In this document: in pieces, positions 32,587 through 44,285 of the stretch
Numbering within the stretch: the stretch's first letter is position 1
How the letters are laid out: each line of letters opens with the position of its first letter
Source of the DNA: Phialocephala subalpina
Taxonomy: Eukaryota > Ascomycota > Leotiomycetes > Helotiales > Mollisiaceae
Length of the DNA stretch: 64,000 nucleotides
Assembly (NCBI GenBank): GCA_900073065.1
Contig: FJOG01000046.1
Span: forward strand, 275,315 to 339,314
Direction: 5' to 3'
Notes under the pieces: generated by a model
What the model saw: only the letters and a program-made list of their open reading frames with translations
Told to the model about the DNA's origin: nothing
Database searches by the model: none
Program-made: the position numbers and the translations under genes

Positions 32587-33381
32587 ATGGAGCAGCGAAT
32601 TACGGTACCACTCGCAGGAGGCAAGAAAGTCCTGAAGATAAAGGGGGTCACATCGATCAGTATCCCGCGTGGTGAGTAATGTCGATTCTATCCCCCTCTT
32701 TGAATGTCTACTGACATATCTTCTTTCAGAGATCATCTCCAATCACCTCTTTGAACGCAAACCTCACCCTGACCCAAACACCCGATACGGAATCTTCGCG
32801 AAGGTCGACATATCCAAAGACACGACTATCTTTGAAGAAACCGTTCTATGCTACGCAGGCAGGAAATATGATACAACCAAGGAGGAATTCGATGCCGCCA
32901 AGGAACGAGCGTACAACAACCTCGACGAGACCCGCAAAGCCATGTTCGACACTCTGCAAGGCTTTTGTAAATGCTGCAACGGCCCTACTCAATGTACCCA
33001 TAGCAATGTCGTCCAAATCTTCGATATGAATAGCTTCGGCGGCCCTAGAGATGGTCCACAAGGCTTCTACATATACTTCACGAGCTGCTTCTTCAACCAC
33101 GCCTGCCTACCAATGCAGGTCCTGTGGACTTCAACGACGACGGTACTCGCTGGGCTATGCGTGCAGAATTGGATATCAAGAAGGGTGATGAAATCACAAT
33201 TTCATACATTACAGTTAGTGGAGATATCGAGGATAGAAAGGACTTGCTCAAGAAGGCTTGGGGTTTTGATTGCAAGTGTGATGCTTGCGCAGCGGGTTTG
33301 CCAATCGATAATTGGGTCAAGTCTCATTGGTGGGAGGGACTTTCAGTTGGAGATATCATGCGGATGAAGGGAAGGGCATAG
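32587..33381 (+). pseudogene. SET-domain protein gene with a one-base frameshift
   Basis: Exon 1 is 32587-32671, followed by a 58-bp GTGAGT...TTTCAG intron, with exon 2 from 32730. The protein reads NTRYGIFAKVDISKDTTIFE (SET start), CKCCNGPTQCTHSN (an inserted Cys cluster) and FFNHACLP. At about 33111 the frame must move by one base to continue NAGPVDFNDDGTRWAMRAEL, DEITISYI and the post-SET FDCKCDACAAG. The NH(A/S)CxPNA motif of SET enzymes is split exactly at the slip (CTACCAATGC where CTACCAAATGC would be in frame), so one A is missing. With it restored the gene would be 246 codons and otherwise intact. It may be a recent pseudogene or a sequence error. SET proteins of this type are probable lysine methyltransferases; the substrate is unknown. 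Confidence 0.75.
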
Positions 33382-34633
33382 AGAGAGAGAGGCGTTGTTG
33401 TCGTGGCTGTCGCGTAGGGAGGGAAGGTGGAGGAGAGTCAAATTGTGAGAGAGCTAAGCACAAGGCGTAGGGAATCAAACTGTATTCTAAGGAGAACGAA
33501 CAAAGATCTATACTGTGATTGCTTTCCAACCGAGCCCTGAAAAGGGAATACCTAAAAGGAGTGAAAACAATTCTCGAAGAGAGTAGCTGCAAAGGCCAGA
33601 TTACCGTAGACAGATAAACAAGGAAATGATTTCGCTTGTATTTAATTTATTAAAATTATACGATTTTGGATTATTTACTATTGTTAGCCAACTATATAAT
33701 AATAAGGTTAATAAAAAATGGTAATAAATTGAGAGAATAGCAACAAATGCCCTTTGTTAGCTTTATCATGTCAAGTAAGGATGTTCCGTACTTGGAGTTC
33801 CTCAAAAAACTCAAGGAGAGAGCTGATATTATGGCAGCTGCTTAGGAGCTTTGTCTGTTCCAGATAGTAGATGGCTCTCATGGCCTCCATAATAGACACG
33901 CGTACGCACCGCAGATAATGACAAAGATCTGGAAGTTGCAGAGTGGAAGTGCTACGGAAGCGTTTGTTCTAATAACGATAAGTCATTCCTTGTATCAGAG
34001 TACTTTCTGGCGAAAGCTAGTATTCTTTGATGTTGCCGTGAGCAAATGGGAGGTTAAAATTTTGAATGTATAATAATGGCATCCTCCACGAGATAGCCCG
34101 CACCTACTAGCTGTAGCACTAGATGACGTGTGTGCCCGGAAACATGTTGAAACAGCATGAAGAAAGGGGAGATCCATTACATTCGTTTCTCCACTCATTT
34201 TATATGCATTTATGCGACTGACTCATGTACTTACTTGCTCTCGTGAGCATTCCAGAGGTTTCCATCACCTAATTTTGTATCTATATAGAGACTCCGAACT
34301 CTTCTCCAGCAAGAATCAGAGGAATCAATGAACTCTCGTTTTGGCACCTCCCACGTTATACTAGCACCGCGAAGGGGCGAAGGGAGAGCCTCTTATTGAT
34401 TTGAAATCTTTTCCATCTTATCACTTGCAAACTTAGATTGTTATCGCTTCAAGAATCCTACTTGCTATTCACAATATATCTAGAATACAACTTCATTCTC
34501 GAGCTCTTCCAATCTGCCTGAAAGCCTATGATCGTCTCGAAGAGTCCCCTCCTTCTTCCATTTCCGCGATTATTTCATTATACGATGAATCAAATGCTCT
34601 GAGATAAATCTCTCCAGGCGGGGAGCGAGGGCT
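33382..34633. other. Intergenic region with AT-rich patch and a doubtful broken frame
   Basis: At 33640-33740 the sequence is strongly AT-rich, like other mutated repeat patches in the window. From an ATG at 33768 a plus-strand frame runs 102 codons to 34073 with a single TAG after 25 codons (YLEFLKKLKERADIM before it, GSHGLHNRHAYAPQIMTKIW after it). I do not recognise it. The rest up to 34633 shows nothing. Confidence 0.4.
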
Positions 34634-37600
34634 TCATTGAGGGGCTCGGTCTTTGGGTCTCCGAATCTCCCCAGAGAGGGATGCCTTGGAATGACTCCAA
34701 CCGATGATTTCTGACACGTATGAGCTTCCAACTGCAGCTAAACACTCACTTTGCAGAGCCAAAAGACCGAGGGGAGGTATCTCTTCATCCGTACTCATCT
34801 CTGTGGCCGTACCCATTCGTAATGGGACGTTGTAGTCCTTCAGTATATCAGACATTGTGCTCTCGCCCCGAATCTTTTCCATCATCGCAAGGTTAAATAT
34901 CAATTCGTGGTCAACGCATGATGTGTCAGCTTCGTGTGCCAGGAGAAGCTTCACAGCTTCCACATCGTAGTGTAGAAGACAACTGTACAGTACGGAATAC
35001 TTTGTTGAACAACCCGGGTCGTCGTATGCAATTACGTTTGGATTGGCTCCGTTTGCCAATAAAACGCTTGCGAGAGAAATTGCTTCCGCTTTGGAGATAT
35101 TTTCGTGAGGGGTATGCCGCAACAGCCAGGCCAAAGTAGTACAGCCAAGCCAATCCTCTAAGGTTATGGAGTCCCAGCCTCCGAATTTGACGAGCAGCCT
35201 GATCACGGATTCTCGACTAGCAGCGGAAGAAGAGAGGCGTGGACCGGTGGCAGCAACTAGAATGGGGAAACCACCGCTGTTTTGAACTCTAGGTTCATCA
35301 TGTTCCAGTATATGGGTAATTACACCTTTTAAGTCTGCCGCCGCAGCCAGAGTTAGGAGTTTGGCAGCTGCACTAGACTCGTAAGGTCCGGTGTAATACT
35401 GGGGTAACCTCCTGTGAAGCAACTCAGCAGCGCCAAATGAGTCAGCCGTTCCTTGGTCGCTACTCAATATGAGCTTGAAAAGTTGCGTGATCCGAGACGC
35501 TCTCGAAACTCCATCTCCATCTGCTAGAAAAGCGTACTCGAACATGGAATCGGCTAGATCTCGGGCCCATTCACATCTACCGAAGTTTATAGCACACTCA
35601 AAAAGGTAAAAATATCCAGTCTCACAAATAAATGTGGAGTCACTCAGACGCAGGCCAAGATTGGAGCGATTCTCCGAAACAAAATCCTTCACTGTCTGGT
35701 GGATGAACTGGATGAACTGGACTGCAGGGCCTTCGCTTTCCCCCAAAGATATCGCAATGATGCTGCTGGTCGGTGATGGTTTCCGCCCGGTCGCCTCCTC
35801 AGATGTAACCGAAATTATCTCTAATAGCCCCCCACTCCTGCTTGTGAGTTGGCGCCGCATTTCTGCTTCAGAAGCCTCGTGGACTTTTCCCCATTTGATG
35901 CTAGAGGTGCTGTTGATAAAAGTTTCAAGGGGAAGTGGTGATACACTGCAAAGTGCAATTTGCAGCATGATATATGCTTCCTCCGCATATCCGACCTCGA
36001 CCTTCTCCAAGGTATGTCGATATAAATCCCCCAACTCTTCTGGCATCTGAGAAACCTTCTCTTCTAATAGCGATAATGCAGTGCCGTCTCGAACTCCTTT
36101 CACAAGCTCATCGACGACAATCCGAACCCATATGAAAACCCCACTGGCCTTCGTTGTAACTTGGCCTGCGAGCTGAGCGAGTTTGTCGGAGAGGGTAGAT
36201 TGAAGATCCTGTTCCATACTCTTTAATGGTGCTGATAGTCTCTCTTTTGTGTAACTCTGGATATCCTGGGCCGTATGTTCGTGGATCGCAAGCTGCGGGC
36301 AAGTCCCGAAATGTTCCCCGAAAATGTTCCACATTCGACTTGCCACACAGATCTTGATCTTGACCACCTTGTCATCAGCACCCGCAAGTAATTTGTAGAT
36401 GAAAGTTGCGAGTTGATTGTTGTCTCCATCATGCTCGTCGAGAGCATCCAGAAAAATGCACAGATGGAGCGGGACTTGTCGTTGTCCCGTGATGGCTACC
36501 CAGGCTAGGCAAAGCGCGTCAAAAGTCCAGGCTGGATTTGACTTTCGTTGGGTCTTGACGAGATCGGAGTATATAGGGTAGATATAATCTACTAGCGGCC
36601 ATGGGTTTGCAACTTGGGACAGAAGTTGGTGTAGAATTTCTTGTAGCATGCCATCAATGGACTTCTGGATGTGAGAGCCACGATCGTGGAAGAAGAAACC
36701 AAGTATGATCCAGTCAAATATGCGTGAGCCTGAAGCAACTCTCAGATGTTCATGAAGTCTGTGGTCTCGCATGGCGAATTTCATCAATGTTGATTTCCCT
36801 GAACCTGGCTTGCCGTTGATCCAGAAGATGGGTCGTGACGGAGCATTCATTTCCAGGTCTTCTTCAAGCCAATCCACAAATGGAACGATCTCACGTTCAA
36901 ACAGCCACTGAAAGGTCCCATCGTAGGATGAAGCGACATTGAGATAACGGGCTTTTGTCTGCTGGTTCTCCAGACTTGCGAGGCAATCTGTAACCGAGTG
37001 AGCAAAGGTTCTGTCATTAACTGGTACAACTCACTTTCGAGTTCCTGAGTCTTCGTGGTTTCTACTAAATAAGAAGTCAGAACGTGTTGATGGGGGTAAT
37101 TTTAAGAACCTTAGAAGTTAGGATTGAAGCAAAAAATGCGCTACAAACCAGTTGCCTCGTTCCGAGCACCAATTTCTTTCACCCATCGTCGAAGTTGAAA
37201 GCTCACTCGACTAAATCCAACTTCTTCAGCCGATGTGAACTTAGTCATTTCACGATGGTTCTTCGGTATTGATGAGACTTCCTCCCCTACAAGGCCAATT
37301 TGTGCGGATTCGTTATCGACAATCAGGCTGTGGAACAGGAAGAACTTCCTAACTTCTCGATCTTCGTAGAAAGACGATATCTTGATGTCCCATTTTTGCT
37401 GGGTACTGCGAAACCTGTTGCTGATACCTTTTAGTGTATCAGAATTCTTCTCCAAGGATCGCAAAAGCTTGATGTTTGGTCGCTTAGTAGCTAGACGAGC
37501 TATCCGGTAGGCATGCTTCCCTATGGTCGCTGATCCAGACCCCCTGTGGGGTGTCCCTAGAAAGCAAGCGCCATACGTTGCAGAAGCAACGCCTCTGAGA

Positions 37601-38441
37601 CGCTCAATTTCGGATTGGGATGATATATTCAGAGCCTATGAGCAGACGTCAGTGACTCTGTCAGTCTTTTGAAATATCGACGGCATCATTTCTGGATCTT
37701 CAAAGTCTGGGCAACTCACCTCCTTCACAACTATCCCGCCAAGACTATGCACCACGAAGATGAGTGGAATAGTCAACTGTGGGGTATGAGTTAGTTCCAT
37801 CTTTTACCCCACGTTTGATGATACTCACATCTCCCAGGTTTTCCAGTAGGTTGGCAATATCGATCAAAAGATCATTGGCATGTTGTTCGATAGTGTTATG
37901 TCCCACTGATGTACCGAATGAATCGACATCGGCATCATAACCCCAGGTGAAGATCCGTGTATCTGGAACCACGCTAGGAAGAATAGCTCCGGGCCAAAAT
38001 ACTTCCCTTGTCCGGAGTTCAAGGTTTCCGATGAGTCCGCCCAATTTGAACAAGATGTCTCAGTTCCGTGACTCAAAGCGTTTTTGGGAAGAGTGTCTTG
38101 AAGGATTTCTCGCTCCTGTTCGGAATTGTTTGTCGGCACTGAGGGTCGTCCCATCTGAGTCGAATTCTTCGGCGCCTTAGAGCCAATGCTGGAAGCATTG
38201 CTTGGTTGGTAAGAGCCACGTGCATTGTTTCGTTCTGTCTCTTTCTTACCCGTCCAAGTCCTCTGGGGATCGCCAAATAATCCGTGGACAAACACAATGC
38301 TAAGAACAATTTCTTCAACGCTGGTCAAGTGAACATGGAAATGGGAACGGCATACATTCCGAGAGCCTTGATGTCATGCGGGGGCATATACACCTGCGTG
38401 AGCCCGAAGCGCTTTATCTCCACAGCCTTGCTACCCGCCAT
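34634..38441 (-). CDS. NLR-like STAND protein: alpha/beta hydrolase, NACHT, ankyrin-type repeats
   Basis: This is a multi-exon minus-strand gene. The start at 38441 (MAGSKAVEIKRFGLTQV) is probable. Hydrolase-domain pieces are IVFVHGLFGDPQRTWTG, FWPGAILPSVVPDTRIFTWG with YDADV, and LIFVVHSLGGIVVKE (Ser in HSLGG). Later exons are 37635-37149, 37064-37035 and 36987-34634. The NACHT core has Walker A GKPGSGKST (about 36800) and Walker B LCIFLDALDEHDGD (about 36445). The C-terminus (about 35380-34850) carries ankyrin-like units (AAKLLTLAAAADLKGVI; ASVLLANGANPNVIA; AVKLLLAHEADTSCVD). Such fungal NLRs are cytoplasmic non-self sensors. Between WTG and the FWPG exon the frame changes by one base without a plausible splice site, so the hydrolase domain may be damaged. 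A short NACHT-ankyrin product could still be made. Confidence 0.75.
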
Positions 38442-38959
38442 GGTGCCCTTTCTCGTCCAGGCGCTGGAGATGGCGACACAATAGAATCAAGGGAGGCTGG
38501 TGATAGCAGCTGAGGCCTTGAGTGACTCTATACGTTGAAGTAAAAACATATGAAAGTCGTTGAAGTGAGGCTGCAGAGCTGAAAATAACAAAACCCAATG
38601 GCTGTGCGCTAGCGCGATGCATCCTTGGAAATCGAAAATGTCACGTGTTAGCCCTTCTTTTCTACTGTTCGCTCGCTCGCACTCCCTAACATAGCTTAAA
38701 ACTGAATAAGTAAACTTCTGACGTCCTAGACGTCATCGAGGAGGCTGTTAGTGGCCTTGACCGGCCTCTCATGTCTTAAACGGATAAATGATAAGATTGA
38801 TATCGGGTCTCTTCTAACTAATAGGATGGGGAAAGTAAAGTCGACGACCAGAAGTTGTGTGATGCGATGGATACCTAAGACACCAACAGAGACCTCGCTA
38901 CTTACTCGGCGAGCTCGGCCCCATATATTCCTCAGCTCTTTCTTACTTCTCTTCCTTCT
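38442..38959. other. Intergenic region, no gene seen
   Basis: This 518-bp stretch lies upstream of the NLR-like gene and downstream of the Clr5 gene; both genes are on the minus strand. No motif is recognisable. Confidence 0.5.
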
Positions 38960-39662
38960 CTAGACTATAGAACCATCACCTGTTCCATGATCGTTCGAGG
39001 AGCTTCTGATAACGCTTCTTGCATTCACGGCACTGTCTGCCGCCGAAGGAGCCAACTCCACATTTCTTCTTGCCGCATGTGACAACGTTATTACATCAAG
39101 GCTGGAAGTTGATGAGAAATCTCTTGACGATGTCTGGTTTCGATCTGCAACCTAGTTAAAAGCGCTTTATTAAAGGTAATGGTTCTCTATGATGTCAAGC
39201 TGGACGTAATGTGCGGGCACTCACCAGTGAAGGAGGAGTAGGAGCATCGCCTTGCCGATTGACCGCCCTCCGGTGTCTGAGAAGCTTACGGTCAACCTGG
39301 CCACCTAAGTAATGCTCACCAAGAGGGACATTCAGAGGAGTCAAGCTATGGAGCAACTGACTCTTCTCGATCGCTTTCAGATTTTTATGGAAGCTCCACC
39401 TTTTGAGGCGAAATGCGTACATCCACTTGCTGAGGGGACTTCTCATTAGCCTTCAATCTGCACACAAGCAAGGATGACAGGTCACCCACGTTGCTTTGAA
39501 ACCGTGTTCAGCCTCCATCCTGGCACCAAGAGTATTGATAGACATCTTTGACCAATATTTTGAGATGGTGTTACGATGCGTCTCCCATTCGTCAGGAGAA
39601 GGTCCATTTTTGGCTCGAGACAGACGGGCATCTAGGCCCTCAATTGGGGGCAGTTCTGCCAT
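38960..39662 (-). CDS. Small Clr5-domain protein
   Basis: Exons 39662-39490 and 39429-39225 join across a GTGGGT...CTCAG intron to give a full Clr5 domain (PF14420): DEWETHRNTISKYWSKM, INTLGARMEAEHGFKATKWM and YAFRLKRWSFHKNLKAIEK. The splice falls inside FKAT-KWMYAF and restores the motif, which supports it. A third exon, 39151-38960 (GTGAGT...CTAG intron), stays open and gives 189 residues in total. However, another frame of the same stretch encodes a Cys cluster (CGKKKCGVGSFGGRQCREC) that looks more protein-like, so the C-terminus is uncertain. Clr5-domain proteins are fungal putative regulators named after the fission yeast silencing factor; no target can be inferred here. Confidence 0.65.
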
Positions 39663-42600
39663 CAGGATCTTTGTGCTTGTTCATGAGATACCATCCAAGA
39701 GACGACTATTCATGGTATATAAATTGATGATGTACCTCCGTAATCGGCCCGCGGGCACATTGACTAAAAACTTTGATGGTAATGTACCAGCGCCATTTAC
39801 GATACGGGGCTGGACTAACTTGGCTCAAAGAATCGGAAGAAGCTCAAAAATCGGTTGAATGAGCGATGGGAGAGCTGCTATACACAAACAAGTAGCTGGT
39901 GACACCCGCCAACGGCTCTGACATCCTCTGAGCTACCCCACGAGGGGTGTGTCAGGTGCACAGGAGCCTTCCACCTAGGACGAAAAGACCACGTATAATC
40001 ACTCAAAAAGCTACTCGGTATACAAAACTACCTTGCATTCGAGCGGCAAGAGCGCCCATGATTTGAGAAGAACTTCAAGTATTGACCACTAGGACAGGGC
40101 GTTCATGTTAAGCATGCGTATGCGGGCAGAAGCAGAAGTTATTCATCGCACACGGAATGCCATTGGCCGATTGGAGCTTCAAACGCTTTGCTCTCGAAGG
40201 GCGTTACAACGCCTCAGCCTTGTCCGCGAACGCCCACCAACCATATATAGATGCGCAGACAGCACGCAGACGTCTAAGAAAGCGAGTCTTGGCCCCCTTC
40301 TCAATTGCTCAGGGAAATGGATTGCAGTCCAGTCCAACACGTACATAAAACACAAGTCAGCGCTCAGCCACACTCGGAGCCTCACCTAAATCCCAACATC
40401 GCAAACAAATAAAGTCGCAAACTTTCACACCCATCAAGATTTAAGCAACGTGCCTAGCACGTGCCTCCAAGTTCTCATCTCATCCATCCCACTCCTCTCC
40501 ATGCAACAACTGAAAACCTCACAGCCACACCCCGCCACCTCCTCAAGTAAGCCTTCGACCCTTGAAGTAACAACCCGCATTCTCCAACAGCCCGGCACGG
40601 CATTCCCCGTGCCGTCCCCAGACCCCTCATCTCCCCACTCGAGCTCTCAGCCTTGCGGTATGCCAATTGGGATACTGTTCTCAGCTTTCTCGTCCCGTGT
40701 CTCTCACTTCGAGTACCGAGCTTGTGAAGCTTAATTGAGGCGTGTGGTAGACGGAGTAATACATCTCAATCTCTGTCCACGCAAGTGCTGGATCCAGGAG
40801 GCTGGTTGAAATGAAACGAAAGATCTTATGCTGGTATTGCCGCGATGAAGAGAGGGAGGTATTTACCCGGAGGGGCGTGGTGTTGTTCTAGGCGGTTAAT
40901 CGTCATCCATTTCAATACAGAGGTACCATGAACACGACTTCCCGATTTACGTTCTTCAAGAACCCTCCCGGTGCTGTACGCGTTTTTCGAGGATCTGTGT
41001 GCGGGAGCAGAAAGCCTAGGACCGAGGCACTTTGGCTTCCCGGATGTTGGGACGGGATGCATGTGCTCGAGCGTACCCCCGTACAGCATCTTGTCTGTTC
41101 TCCGTTTGTGGTGCTGAACCGGGTTGCTTGTATCTTGTGAGGGAAAAGACTGTGCGAGTGACATGAGAGAGGTGAAGTTGGAGATGCAGTGCACGGACAG
41201 TCGAAGGTCTGTGCGATTGGGAAGCTAGGCTGATTTGGGAGCATCCTTGGTCTTGAACGGGGAGACGGGTTGTGGGAGATTCCCGTGCTGACGCGAGAAG
41301 GAAAGGAAGCCATGTGGGATTGCGAATGTTGGATTTGCTTCTTCCTTGCTGTCCGTTTGACCAGTAATATAAAGCTTGAACAGTTGATTAAGCGAGATAT
41401 TACAATATTTGCCGAAGAGGAACTCCAAATCCAATAAACTTCGTCCTGAGAACAGATCCGGAACATGCGAACTCTTGATCTCAAAGATTCGGACTCGGGT
41501 TACACAGCATAACGATAAGAATACACGCATGATAGTCGAAGTCTATCTTCCCTTCGCCCATCCATCCATCCCTTCTCTGCCAAAAATCAACAACCATATC
41601 ATTATCTCCTCCATAATAATACCGATATACTCAAATCATACCACCATCTTAGCTTAACAACAGCAATATAACCACCCCCCTCAGCCTCGACATAGCTTCC
41701 CTCGTTCATCCCATCTCATGCTAGCTCGGATTTTCGTCATGCAAATCCATGATCGAAACAATGATCCGGGTTAACATAGCAAGGACGAATTAAGGCTGAA
41801 GGTCCTGATGCTACGCTGTGGCTTGCAGCGTTTTGACCCCCGCACGCCAAAGAATCCTGGTACGGTATCTTCCCTTCCTCGGATGTGGATGTGCCACTAG
41901 GTCGTGTCGCAAGACGGGTTTTTCTGGAAGGGTGTTCGTGGCAGAGGTCTTGGTTTGTGATTACGAATTGAAGCTTCTGTGTGGTTGGTTATATGTGTAC
42001 ATTTTTTTGCCAGCATGGAGTTGTGGGACAGGAAAATAAAACTTGGATCTTGGGATACGGGAAAGTCTTATTTTGACGTCTGGTCGGGAGGTGGCGGTTT
42101 CGAAGGTTATTTCGATTCGGGTGAAGTCTGGTGTCTGGTTCTAGAAGTCTGGCGAAGTGGAATCTGGCAGACCATTAGCAATTTCTAAAAGTAGTCGAAT
42201 GCGCGCAGGTGTTCCAGACACATGAGATGAAGCACTGTTGGGAGTGGTTGGGAGTTTGGTTTTCATTTCTATGGACATGATATCGATCGGTATCCAGCTC
42301 GCACGCATGCTATTGACGTCTCGGCCGTTTCCAAGTCCGTCTCGATGTAGAAACCTCATCTCCCTTCCATCTCTCCCAGCATCCAATCTCCAAGGTAGAA
42401 GGAGGTTGGTATCCAGTAAAGAGAGAGGACCGCCAAATAAACAATTAGCCCAATCAAATGTCTTTTGATATGAGCGCCGCCGTGAGAGTCGAAAAGTTGC
42501 TGCAAAAGACGCCACCATGATCGCGATCGAGAGTTAAAAGGAAAAAGGCTTCATGCTGTAAATGCGCGCGCTGAAATGAGAAAGAAGTATTAGACTTCCC

Positions 42601-42989
42601 CCATTTGCGCAGACGCTCCGAGAAACAGAAAATGCTTCAGTCATGTACAATGCGTGTGGTGTGTATTCGGGAAAAGTAGGTGCTGGTGTATAGTGGTATA
42701 GAGGAGTCGTGTGGTGGGTATCTGACGGAGGTACTGGGAAGCTTCATCGAAGGTCGTTACGGCGCGTGAGTGATTACATTGGTCTTCAGATCAAGTCAGT
42801 GGCCGTGTAATGGAAGATCCGATTGATATCCATCCGGCCAACCATCCAGCTCTGGGGAACATCTCGAGAGCTTTGTGATATCGGATTTGGGGTTGTGAAA
42901 TTCTCGGAAAGGAAAATGTGGAGAGATCTCGAGATCCTTTTCGTGATATCGGATGCCTCTCCCGAATAAGAGAGACAAAGATAGTGTGC
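39663..42989. other. Long region without a recognised gene
   Basis: In 3.3 kb between the Clr5 gene and the G-alpha gene no frame carries a motif I can name. Frames of 90-190 codons at 40450-40734 (plus) and 40912-41484 (minus) begin with non-ATG codons or have low-complexity content. The half nearest 42989 probably includes the G-alpha 3' untranslated region, with AT-rich stretches at 41590-41670. A non-coding RNA or an untypical gene cannot be excluded. Confidence 0.4.
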
Positions 42990-44285
42990 TCACAAAATCA
43001 ACTTCTGCAGGTTCTTCTGGATGATCATATCTTGGACTGAAGCCATGGTGACTTTCAGTAGGTCGGTGTCGGTTGCGTTGGTGAAATGCGAATAGACTTC
43101 TCGGCCTGGGCTTCGGTTCAGGGCAACGAACTTGTCCATGAAGTACTTGCTGGTTTGTTGCGGGTCCTTTGTGTCACCTTGGAAGTCGGAGAAACCAAAC
43201 TTGGTAATCGGGCTGTGTGCGACCTTGGCCTTGAAGAGATCCATCTTGTTGAGGAAGAGAATGAGGGCGGAGTTCTTGAACCAATGAGAGTTTGCGATTG
43301 ACTCCCACAGCATGAGAGCTTCCTGCATTTGATTCTGCACATGTTAGCCCTCCTGCCCGAGTCATTACCCAAATAATACTTACCCCATCTTTATCTTCTG
43401 CCAGACATTGGTCATAGCCGCTGATTGCAACCAAGAACATCAAGGCATTGACATTCTCGAAGCAATGGATCCACTTCTTTCGCTCCGATCGTTGTCCACC
43501 AACATCAAACATTCTATATTGCAGAGATCCGAGGTCGAACACAGTCTCGGTTATGCCGGTGGTACGAAGTCGGGCGCGGAGGACGTCTTGGTCGGTGGGG
43601 ATGAATTCCTTGCTAAATAATCGGTCGAGGTCGATGAAGAAGCTACAATGTTTCATCAGCTTTCTGTAACCATTCACAGACAGCAGGAGCCATACTAGCT
43701 GAGATTATCATGCAGCGCGAATTCGTTTCCTCTCTCAATGGCTCTTTGAATTCCTGGATCCTTCCACATGTCCTTGAAAGCTCGTAGATATTCGGTGGGA
43801 ATGGGTTCGTACGGTCTGAGGTCTTTCTCTTGCATGATTACCGGTAGGTGAGCCTGCTGGCAGTATTAGAACGGATCGCACCTTCTCCAGCAATTGTAGT
43901 ATACGCACCGTAGTATTCTCGTACTCGAAGCCAATACTGAATTCCTCCATCGCATCGATACACATCCGCAGACCGTCCAGGATGTTGTTGAAGATGATAA
44001 CGCGCCATTCCTCCTTCTCGTTCTTGGTGAAGCCATCTTTTGTGTAGATCAAGCGCATCTGCTTGAGGATTGTCGACTTTCCACTCTCTCCAGCTCCTAT
44101 ATACCACCATCGTGGTTAGCCACTGATCTGCGACGTGGTTGGCGGTTGGCTGAGGTGGATTGTGATGGCTTACCCAATAGCAAGAGTTTGACGACCTTCT
44201 GCATCTGCTTTTCATCCCGGTGAATGAGAGCATCGATCTCCCTACTCCTCTTCGCCTCCGTATCGTCCCTTCCACCGAAACACAT
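42990..44285 (-). CDS. Heterotrimeric G-protein alpha subunit, group II type
   Basis: Five exons (44285-44174, 44096-43909, 43856-43696, 43642-43384, 43334-42990) sum to 1065 nt and encode 354 residues, the standard G-alpha size. All nucleotide-binding motifs are present: G1 GAGESGKST (formed across intron 1), the switch I element RLRTTGI, G3 [13 protein letters not shown]4 LNKMDLF and G5 TNATDT. The N-terminus [18 protein letters not shown] lacks Gly2, so there is no N-myristoylation site; Cys2 could be palmitoylated. This start is typical of the fungal group II subunits (GNA-2/MagC class), which usually support the group I and III proteins (family knowledge). The end NLQKLIL lacks the CAAX-like Cys of group I. 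It signals at the plasma membrane from receptors to cAMP or MAP kinase pathways. No lesion. Confidence 0.95.

Noticed and set aside
40912..41484. 190-codon minus-strand frame
   Set aside because: No motif is visible, composition looks like random frame with Ser/Pro/Arg bias, and there is no family resemblance.
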